NCBI GenBank assembly: GCA_045543495.1
Contig: JAZQMO010000065.1
Span: 1 to 17,977, forward strand
Length of the DNA: 17,977 nt
From: RGIG5579 sp045543495
Lineage (GTDB): Bacteria > Bacillota > Clostridia > Oscillospirales > SIG627
Direction: 5' to 3'
This document shows, piece after piece, positions 12,648 to 17,977 of this stretch (the first letter of the stretch is position 1; every line of letters begins with the position of its first letter). The notes beneath the pieces were generated by a model that was given only the letters and a program-made list of their open reading frames with translations, searched no databases and was not told the DNA's origin. The position numbers were made by a program, and so were the translations under genes.

Positions 12648-13943
12648 ATGGCAAAGACAACATTTATTGCAGCGGGTGACGCATTCGCCACCAAGAGACT
12701 TCCCAAGGGCGGTTACGACGGCTTTGACGAGGTTCAGGCCTGTGTCAAGGCGCACGATGTGGCCTTTTTGAATTTGGAAAGCACCTTCCACGACCGCGAG
12801 GGCATCCCCTCTGCCCAGTCGGGCGGTACTTGGGCCATGTCCGACCCCCGTATTTTGGACGATATGAAGGAATACGGCTTCAATCTCTTCAATACCGCCA
12901 ACAACCACTCCTGTGATTACAGCCACAGCGGTGTTTTGGCTACCATCAAGCATCTGAAGGAGAGAGATATGGTATTTGCCGGCACCGGCAAGAACCTTGG
13001 CGATGCCTCCAAGCCCTGCTATCTGGAGACCAGAAACGCCAGAGTGGCGCTCATTGCCTGCAACTCCTCCAACAACGATTCCGCCCGTGCCGGTGCACAG
13101 ACCGAGGATCTCCCCGGCCGCCCCGGTGCCAACCCCATGCGCTGCCTGAAGCGCTTCCACGTGGATCAGAAGCATTATGATATGGTGAAGGAACTGGCTG
13201 AGGTCACCAAGGTCAATGCCTCCTCCGAGCGCAGCATCGCTCTCGGCTACACCGCTCCCTATCCGGAGGGACAGTTCCCCTTCGGCGCCAGCCGCTTTAT
13301 TTTGGATGATCACAACTGGGTGGAATCCGTGCCTCACAAAGGGGATATGGAACGAATGATCAACCAGATCAAGGAGGCCAAAAAGCAGGCCGATATCGTC
13401 CTTGTGAGCATTCACAGCCACTTCTACGATGAAAGGCAGACCAATCTGCCCTCCCGGTTTATTGAAGCCTTTGCCCACAACTGCATTGATGCGGGCGCCG
13501 ATGTCATCATCGGTCACGGCCCCCACGAATTGCAGGGCATTGAAAGATATAAGGACGGTCTGATCTTCTACTCCATCGGAAACTACATTTTCGAGACCGA
13601 GACCGTAGAGTATCAGCCTTGGGATGCTTATGTCAACAAGGGCTACGGCGCCGATATGAAGGTGGGCGAATATATGGATCGCCGCAGTAAGAACGGCACC
13701 GCAGGCTACGGCACCCTCCCCGAGATCTGGAATTCCGTTATGGCCGCTTGGACCATGGAGGACGGCAAGATCACCGAGGTTCAGCTGTATCCCGTGACCC
13801 TCAATATGGAAAAATCCCGAGCACAGAAGGGTCGCCCCGTTATGAACAAGAGCGAAGAGACCTTGAAGTACCTGGCTTCTCTTTCCGAGCCTTACGGCAC
13901 CAAGATCGAGATCGTGGACGGCGTGGGCTACATCCGCTTTTAA
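12648..13943 (+). CDS. CapA-family (poly-gamma-glutamate synthesis type) metallophosphoesterase-like protein, cytoplasmic
   Basis: This is a 431-residue member of the PGA_cap/CapA family, a calcineurin-like metal-dependent fold. Seen motifs are GD at 10-11, NLE at 42-44, NNHxxD at 85-90, HSHFYDE near residue 260 and GHGPHELQG near 286. These are the metal-ligand positions of the family, except that HSH replaces the more usual HWG. Unlike classic CapA there is no signal peptide or transmembrane anchor, so it acts in the cytoplasm and a capsule role is doubtful. No capB/capC genes are nearby. The ATG at 12648 has AGAGG upstream. It is the first gene of an operon with an AbgA-like amidohydrolase 12 bases downstream, which points to breakdown of a glutamate-type amide or peptide. 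That substrate is inferred. Confidence 0.88.
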   Translation: MAKTTFIAAGDAFATKRLPKGGYDGFDEVQACVKAHDVAFLNLESTFHDREGIPSAQSGGTWAMSDPRILDDMKEYGFNLFNTANNHSCDYSHSGVLATIKHLKERDMVFAGTGKNLGDASKPCYLETRNARVALIACNSSNNDSARAGAQTEDLPGRPGANPMRCLKRFHVDQKHYDMVKELAEVTKVNASSERSIALGYTAPYPEGQFPFGASRFILDDHNWVESVPHKGDMERMINQIKEAKKQADIVLVSIHSHFYDERQTNLPSRFIEAFAHNCIDAGADVIIGHGPHELQGIERYKDGLIFYSIGNYIFETETVEYQPWDAYVNKGYGADMKVGEYMDRRSKNGTAGYGTLPEIWNSVMAAWTMEDGKITEVQLYPVTLNMEKSRAQKGRPVMNKSEETLKYLASLSEPYGTKIEIVDGVGYIRF

Positions 13944-13955
13944 GGGAGAAAAACA

Positions 13956-15263
13956 ATGAATGTATATGAAATGATTCTGAACGAGGCGAAGAAGGTCACC
14001 CCCGAAATGGTGGTCGTTCGCCGTGATTTCCACAAATATGCCGAAACAGGCTGGCTTGAAATGCGCACCGCCTCCCTCATTGCAAGACGCTTGACCGAAT
14101 TGGGATACGAGGTCTTGGTGGGAGAAGCGGTCTGCCAAAGAGAGGCCCGAATGGGCGTTCCCTCAGAGGAGGTTTTGAAGGAGTGCTACGAGAGAGCCGT
14201 CTCCCAAGGGGCTGACCCCGAATTTGTCAAGGCCACCGAGGGCGGCTTTACAGGCGTCATCGGAATTCTTCGCTGCGGCGAGGGGCCTGTGGTGGGTATG
14301 CGCTTTGATATTGATGCTTTGGGTGTGATCGAGTCCAAGGAGGAGGATCACCGCCCCGCCCGTGAGGGCTTCGGCTCGATCAATGCGGGCTCTATGCACG
14401 CCTGCGGCCACGATGGCCACGCCGCCTCGGGTCTCGGGGTTGCCGCTGTTTTGGCAAAGATCAAGGAGCATCTGCACGGCACGGTCAAATTGATCTTCCA
14501 GCCCGGTGAGGAGGGCTTGAGAGGGGCCAAGTCCATTGTTGCCGCAGGGCATCTGGACGATGTGAATTTCCTGATGGGAAGCCACACCACGGGGCTGGAT
14601 GCCGAAAAGAGCGATCTGACCCCCGGCTCCTACGGCTCCCTTGCCTCTCATAAATATGACGTTACCTTCCACGGCCTTGCCGCCCACGCAGGCGGAAGCC
14701 CCGATCAGGGCAAAAATGCTCTGCTCGCTGCCGCCACCGCTGTGACCAATCTTTACGCCATTCCCCGCCACTCTGCGGGAGCCACCCGCATCAACGTGGG
14801 CAGACTGATCGCAGGCAGCGGCAGAAACGTCATTGCAGATGAGGCCTTTATGGAATTGGAGGTTCGCGGCGATACCACCAAGATCAATGAATTTGTGGAT
14901 GGCTACGCCCTTCGTATTTTGGAGCACAGCGCCGCCATGCACGATTGCACCGTTGATATTAAATTGATGGGTGCGGCAGAGTCCATGGTCAGCGATACCG
15001 CCTTCTGCGAGCGGATCAAACAGGTCTGCACCGAAAAAATGGGAATGAAGGTCTCCGAAGCCCTTGCCATCAAGCTGGGCGGCAGTGAGGACTTCTCTTA
15101 TATGCTCAACCGTGTTCAGCAAAACGGCGGTCAGGGCTCCTTTATTCGGGTGCGCTCCGAAATGGCCTCCAAGGCACACAAGCGCAATTTCGACTTTGAC
15201 GAAAGCTATATCACCAAGGCCATTCAGGTCTTCTGCGGTATGGCCTACGATCTGATGCAATAA
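13956..15263 (+). CDS. M20-family amidohydrolase, AbgA-like (p-aminobenzoyl-glutamate hydrolase subunit A type)
   Basis: This is a 435-residue cytoplasmic metal-dependent amidohydrolase. Its N-terminal layout (RRDFHKYAETGWLEMRTA, then REARMGVP and EGGFTGV) follows E. coli AbgA closely from memory, which cleaves p-aminobenzoyl-glutamate, a folate breakdown product. Metal-site motifs are MRFDIDA (115-121, Asp118), HACGHDGH (148-155) and QPGEEG (182-187) with the general-base Glu. The dimerisation domain contains FHGLAAHAGGSPDQGKNAL. E. coli AbgA works with AbgB and a transporter AbgT; neither is seen here, so the enzyme may act alone or with the CapA-like protein. The ATG at 13956 has AAGGGAG upstream, and the gene is closed by a strong terminator. 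Other N-acyl amino acid hydrolase activities are possible. Confidence 0.9.
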   Translation: MNVYEMILNEAKKVTPEMVVVRRDFHKYAETGWLEMRTASLIARRLTELGYEVLVGEAVCQREARMGVPSEEVLKECYERAVSQGADPEFVKATEGGFTGVIGILRCGEGPVVGMRFDIDALGVIESKEEDHRPAREGFGSINAGSMHACGHDGHAASGLGVAAVLAKIKEHLHGTVKLIFQPGEEGLRGAKSIVAAGHLDDVNFLMGSHTTGLDAEKSDLTPGSYGSLASHKYDVTFHGLAAHAGGSPDQGKNALLAAATAVTNLYAIPRHSAGATRINVGRLIAGSGRNVIADEAFMELEVRGDTTKINEFVDGYALRILEHSAAMHDCTVDIKLMGAAESMVSDTAFCERIKQVCTEKMGMKVSEALAIKLGGSEDFSYMLNRVQQNGGQGSFIRVRSEMASKAHKRNFDFDESYITKAIQVFCGMAYDLMQ

Positions 15264-15270
15264 AGCAAAC

Positions 15271-15302
15271 AAAAAAATCCTCGGAATTCCGAGGATTTTT
15301 TT
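15271..15302. terminator. Bidirectional terminator between AbgA-like gene and membrane-protein operon
   Basis: A perfect 32-base palindrome has the core TCCTCGGAATTCCGAGGA, flanked by A-run and T-run, and it ends both convergent units. Its right end overlaps the stop codon (15301-15303) of the leftward membrane-protein gene. Confidence 0.93.
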
Positions 15303-15684
15303 ATGCTCCTTTTCCGGTAAACACAAAAAGGAGAAAGAGAAATGCGGCTTGCCCCAGAGTGACAAAGGGCAAAAACTGTATGAGAAAGGCTTCTGTCCAC
15401 CGATCCTTTTTATGAAGGAGTGCGGAAAACCAAATGCCGAGAATACAAAAAACAGGCGTGAGGGAAAAGAGCAGAGCGGAGAAAATGCCAAAGAAAGAGG
15501 AGACTCCGTTGCCGGAAAGCCCAAGAGAAAAGAAAAAGAGTCCCAAAAAGCCGTACATCCACCCGAAGAGTAGATAAAGGGTGCCGAGGATCCATCGAAC
15601 GGTCACCAAAACCCGATTTTTCTTTTCCTTCTTTTTTTGAAGGGCAACCTGCTTCTCCAAGGAAGCCTGAACCGTTTCATTCAT
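15301..15684 (-). CDS. Hypothetical small polytopic membrane protein
   Basis: I do not recognise this 127-residue protein. It has a charged, lysine-rich N-terminus (EKQVALQKKKEKKNR, about 10-24) followed by three or four hydrophobic helices at about 28-50, 60-85 and 99-122. The positive N-terminus should lie in the cytoplasm. The ATG at 15684 has AAAGGAG upstream. It is the last gene of a leftward operon behind another small membrane protein (12-base gap) and an SGNH hydrolase. No channel, transporter or enzyme motif was recognised. Confidence 0.75.
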   Translation of the reverse strand: MNETVQASLEKQVALQKKKEKKNRVLVTVRWILGTLYLLFGWMYGFLGLFFFSLGLSGNGVSSFFGIFSALLFSLTPVFCILGIWFSALLHKKDRWTEAFLIQFLPFVTLGQAAFLFLLFVFTGKGA

Positions 15685-15696
15685 AGGGTTCTCCTT

Positions 15697-16071
15697 TTAT
15701 GGTTTGTTCTCCTTTGCTTTTGCAATGGATGCGATGACGGAGCCGATGGCAACGACCGCTCCTTTGAGAAAGGTAGAGAGCGTTCCCACCAATAAGGTTT
15801 CGGAGGTATGACCAATGTTGTGGTAGTATAGTGAGGTACTGATATAACCGGAAAAAACAATGACTATGAAAAAATAAAGCTGCATCAAAGCAAAGGAGAG
15901 GGTTTTGTCACACATACAATAGTTGATATATCCAAACAAGGCCACGGCGGGCGGGAATACAAAGAGGGTGGACAGGATCCCTCCTTCGTAACAAAAAACA
16001 GAAAATGCAAGGGGGATGGTGTTGATCAGTAAAAGCAGGATAGCTTTTAAGGCAAACGAATTTTTTTGCAT
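15697..16071 (-). CDS. Hypothetical four-helix membrane protein
   Basis: This is a 124-residue protein of unknown function with four predicted hydrophobic helices, at about residues 8-27, 31-50, 60-80 and 92-116. It ends in a short basic tail (AKAKENKP). The first helix could be read as a signal peptide, but there is no clear cleavage site, so an anchored protein is more likely. The ATG at 16071 has a strong GAGGAGG site. It starts 12 bases after the SGNH hydrolase stop codon and ends 12 bases before the next membrane protein, so the three genes form one transcript. Confidence 0.75.
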   Translation of the reverse strand: MQKNSFALKAILLLLINTIPLAFSVFCYEGGILSTLFVFPPAVALFGYINYCMCDKTLSFALMQLYFFIVIVFSGYISTSLYYHNIGHTSETLLVGTLSTFLKGAVVAIGSVIASIAKAKENKP

Positions 16072-16083
16072 TTTGTATCCTCC

Positions 16084-17127
16084 TCAAAGGGGACGGGAGG
16101 ACAAAACCGCCCGGATTTGCTCCGTGAGCTTTTCGGCAATGCGGGCCACACCGTAAATGTTGGGGTGAACCTCGTCTGCCGACATATAGGCGGCACTGTC
16201 CAAAATATCAAGACCGTTGATCAGGGTCACGTTTTCATAGTGCAGCTTTTCCACGATCTCTTTGATGATGCTTCGCCAAAGGGAAGCCTTGTTATCTTCC
16301 TCAAAATCGTCCCCGCAGTGGTAAAAGGGAGAAATGACGAATACGGGCTTGTCCCCGTTTCTGCCCGCCACCTGACGGATCATATTTTCCACTCGGGTGC
16401 GGACCTTTTCCTCTTCCCAAAACAGTACATTGATGCCAAGCTCCAAGGTGGCAAGATCCCAAAGGCCCGCCTCCCCCAGAGAGGCAATGTATTCTGCCAT
16501 AGCGGGCTCCAGCGCACAGCTGCCCGCCATTCCCAAATTTCGTACATCCATTTTCAAATTGTGTCCCAGAACCGATGCCCAAGCGTGGGACTGATCAATG
16601 GAGTTGGAGCCGTGGGTAATGGAGGAGCCGTAGGCAAGAAGGGTCTTTTGCGGCATCTGCTCCTTGGTGGGGGGCACCACATCTCCCAAAACATCGTAGA
16701 TCTTGTATTCCCCTCGGTCAAAAATAATGCGAATGACCTCGCTGTCCCAAGGGCTATGGGTCATTCGGTCGATCTTTTTCAGATTGTTTGCATTTTTGCT
16801 TCGCTCAATGACGAAATCCTGTATTTCCCCCGTCACGTGGCAATGCACCTCGTGATCCCGCCAGGTGCCCTGAATCCCCCCGCGGTATACGTGAAAGGTG
16901 GAAAAGGATTGGGGATCGTTTTTCAGGGTGCTCATGCGCACCGTGGCCGATTCTCCGCGGATCACAAAGCGAAGCTCCACCCCCGTGCAGGTTTCCACGC
17001 ACAGATCGGAAAGCCTTGCCTCCAGCCCCTTTTGTACCTCGGAGGGCACCCGTTTCCAGGAAATGCTCCCATCCTCCCACGGAACGATCTCGGCCACATT
17101 GTGGATCTCAAAATTCTTATATCTCAT
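16084..17127 (-). CDS. SGNH/GDSL-family hydrolase with N-terminal beta-type domain
   Basis: This 347-residue enzyme is predicted to be an esterase or lipase-like hydrolase, possibly removing acyl groups from carbohydrate. The C-terminal half carries the SGNH blocks: GSSITHG (167-173) with nucleophile Ser169, the block II Gly in GMAGS (about 197-201), LGIN with the block III Asn (about 223-226), and DEVHPN with the Asp318/His321 catalytic pair. The N-terminal part (1-160) is beta-rich, as in two-domain SGNH hydrolases. There is no signal peptide, so it appears cytoplasmic. The start is ATG at 17127, 24 bases after the predicted transcription start; the open frame extends upstream to 17289 through the promoter and is rejected. 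It heads an operon with two small membrane proteins. The natural substrate is unknown. Confidence 0.86.
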   Translation of the reverse strand: MRYKNFEIHNVAEIVPWEDGSISWKRVPSEVQKGLEARLSDLCVETCTGVELRFVIRGESATVRMSTLKNDPQSFSTFHVYRGGIQGTWRDHEVHCHVTGEIQDFVIERSKNANNLKKIDRMTHSPWDSEVIRIIFDRGEYKIYDVLGDVVPPTKEQMPQKTLLAYGSSITHGSNSIDQSHAWASVLGHNLKMDVRNLGMAGSCALEPAMAEYIASLGEAGLWDLATLELGINVLFWEEEKVRTRVENMIRQVAGRNGDKPVFVISPFYHCGDDFEEDNKASLWRSIIKEIVEKLHYENVTLINGLDILDSAAYMSADEVHPNIYGVARIAEKLTEQIRAVLSSRPL

Positions 17128-17157
17128 AAAGCCCTCATCCTTTGCTATTCTGTGTTC

Positions 17158-17186
17158 AGTATACCATAGCCCCCGATCTTTTGCAA
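17158..17186 (-). promoter_or_regulatory. Promoter of the SGNH hydrolase operon
   Basis: TTGCAA (complement of 17181-17186) and TATACT (complement of 17158-17163) are separated by 17 bases. The start site would be near 17151 and the leader about 24 nt. This decides for ATG 17127 as the start of the SGNH gene. Confidence 0.78.
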
Positions 17187-17203
17187 GGCCGCCCAAAGCA
17201 ATG

Positions 17204-17232
17204 CAGCACCGCAATTTTGCGGTGCTGTTTTT
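17204..17232 (+). terminator. Rightward intrinsic terminator without a visible gene
   Basis: The 11-bp arms CAGCACCGCAA (17204-17214) and TTGCGGTGCTG (17217-17227) with a 2-base loop are followed rightward by five T. On the leftward strand there is no proper T-run. No rightward gene lies upstream, so its partner transcript is unclear. Confidence 0.7.
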
Positions 17233-17261
17233 GATTCCGGCAGTTCGGAATTGACCCTTAA

Positions 17262-17290
17262 ATGCAAAGAAACCGTGCCAATATGGCACG
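17262..17290 (-). terminator. Probable terminator of the repeat-protein gene
   Basis: The 7-bp stem CGTGCCA/TGGCACG (17274-17290) with a 3-base loop is followed leftward by a T-rich tail (GTTTCTTTGCATTT). It lies about 75 bases downstream of the repeat-protein stop codon. Confidence 0.5.
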
Positions 17291-17364
17291 ATCTCTTTAT
17301 TCTGTATTTGTTTCTATGTGTTATATTCGGACAAATAAATCAAAACCCAAGGCGATTCCCGTCT

Positions 17365-17977
17365 TTAGGGATTTGTGCAAACGCCGGAGGCGTTGAAGTG
17401 GTATTCCTTGCCGTTCCAATCTTTGGATGTGTTGGAGAGCATGAACCCGTTGGCATCCATAAAGTACCACAAGCCGCCGTCATTGACCCAGTTGTTCTTC
17501 ACTTGGCTGCCGTTGGCGTTAAGATATACCCAGCCGTTTTCGTGCTCTTTGAAGGTATTTGTCAGGCAGTAGCCCGCCTCTCCGATGTAGCACAGACCCT
17601 GAGAGTCGGTATGCCAGGTGTCGGCAAGCATATAGCCGTCCTCGCCTACATAGCACCAGCCCTTGGAGTCAAGCTGCCAAGCGTTGCAAAGAACATGGCC
17701 GTTTCCGTCTACATATCTCCAGCCGATTCCATCATCGATCCAAGCGCTTGTTACAAGATAACCGTCACCATTCACACGGCAGAGGCCCTGAGAATCGGGG
17801 ATCCAAGCGTCTCTTACCATATAGCCGTCTTCGCCGAGATAGCACCAGCCTGCGGAATCGTTCATCCACTGATTGGTGAGAGCAAAGCCGTCGGATCCGA
17901 GATAGAGCCAATCGGTATCATCCTGCATCCAAGTGTTCTTCACCTGACTGCCGTTGCCGTCCAGATACAGCTTCTTG
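17365..17977 (-). CDS. Cell-wall-binding-repeat protein, C-terminal part (5' end outside window)
   Basis: This is the C-terminal 203 residues of a larger protein; the frame stays open to the right edge, so its start and any signal peptide or catalytic domain lie outside. The whole visible part consists of about nine 21-residue repeats of the form WxYxxxDGxxLxNxWxxDxxG, followed by a short end (EYHFNASGVCTNP). This is the pattern of choline-binding/glucan-binding-type wall anchors, which dock secreted Firmicute proteins to the cell wall. Several repeats carry Cys directly after the first aromatic residue (WCY, LCY, LCR), which is unusual. The likely cell location is outside, on the wall. Which ligand it binds (choline, glucan, other) cannot be told. 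Confidence 0.85.
   Translation of the reverse strand, partial: KKLYLDGNGSQVKNTWMQDDTDWLYLGSDGFALTNQWMNDSAGWCYLGEDGYMVRDAWIPDSQGLCRVNGDGYLVTSAWIDDGIGWRYVDGNGHVLCNAWQLDSKGWCYVGEDGYMLADTWHTDSQGLCYIGEAGYCLTNTFKEHENGWVYLNANGSQVKNNWVNDGGLWYFMDANGFMLSNTSKDWNGKEYHFNASGVCTNP
17404..17977 (-). repeat. 63-bp tandem coding repeats
   Basis: About nine units of 21 codons sit inside the wall-binding protein gene. Two units are close at DNA level (around 17630-17670 and 17818-17858), suggesting recent duplication or gene conversion, while others have diverged. The array continues past the right edge. Confidence 0.8.

Noticed and set aside
12624..15524. Two long leftward frames opposite the CapA-like and AbgA-like genes (12624-14138 and 14163-15524)
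   Set aside because: The rightward proteins carry conserved metal-site motifs and proper ribosome sites. The leftward frames are repetitive Gly/His/Leu shadows of GC-rich third positions.
17128..17289. N-terminal extension of the SGNH hydrolase to 17289
   Set aside because: It would run through a strong promoter and a hairpin and lacks a ribosome site. The ATG at 17127 fits the predicted transcript.
17404..17977. CRISPR-like regular repeats
   Set aside because: The 63-base period is coding: each unit is a 21-residue wall-binding repeat in one continuous frame, with no unique spacers.

Overview
The window looks like chromosome of a Gram-positive anaerobe, most likely a gut-type member of the Clostridia (Firmicutes). 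This is inferred from near-perfect AGGAGG ribosome binding sites, vegetative -35/-10 promoters, lipoboxes, a BMP-family nucleoside ABC system, a long-type pyrophosphate-dependent phosphofructokinase, and a tandem-repeat cell-wall-binding protein. I see no rRNA, tRNA, CRISPR array or insertion sequence. Most genes have moderate GC and a codon bias rich in C/G third positions. The SLOG gene region (about 6600-7160) and the lipoprotein gene (about 11440-12360) are visibly richer in A+T.

Layout, left to right. (1) A leftward purine uptake and salvage operon: xpt (xanthine phosphoribosyltransferase), a BMP-type substrate-binding lipoprotein, then the ATPase of the same importer, which runs off the left edge. 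A strong terminator-like hairpin and a second hairpin lie between the lipoprotein and the ATPase. (2) Leftward single genes: a fusion of a ferritin-like di-iron domain to a VIT1/CCC1 transporter (MbfA-like), and PPi-phosphofructokinase (pfp), each with its own promoter. (3) A small divergent module: an XRE-type repressor (leftward) and a SLOG/YpsA-YoqJ family protein (rightward), with two identical 10-bp palindromes between them. (4) A leftward pair: a pyridoxamine-kinase-like PfkB protein with a 140-nt leader, then a class B3-like metallo-beta-lactamase-fold hydrolase. (5) A rightward glutamate dehydrogenase with a strong promoter and a stem-loop at the predicted 5' end of its mRNA, followed by two tandem terminators. 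(6) A leftward pair of unknowns: a lipoprotein and a two-helix membrane protein. (7) A rightward two-gene operon: a cytoplasmic CapA-like phosphoesterase and an AbgA-like p-aminobenzoyl-glutamate hydrolase/amidohydrolase. (8) A leftward operon: an SGNH/GDSL hydrolase plus two small polytopic membrane proteins. (9) At the right edge, the C-terminal part of a leftward secreted-type protein made of 21-residue wall-binding-like repeats with unusually many cysteines.

The genes are mostly metabolic: purine salvage, PPi-dependent glycolysis, glutamate metabolism, and cleavage of glutamate-type amides. Regulation appears to be by short operator-like palindromes and by bidirectional terminators between convergent units. 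The parts least explained by known biology are the XRE/SLOG module with its double palindrome, the CapA-AbgA pair, the three unknown membrane or lipoprotein genes, and the cysteine-containing repeat protein. No complete, obviously new multi-gene system is provable from the sequence alone.
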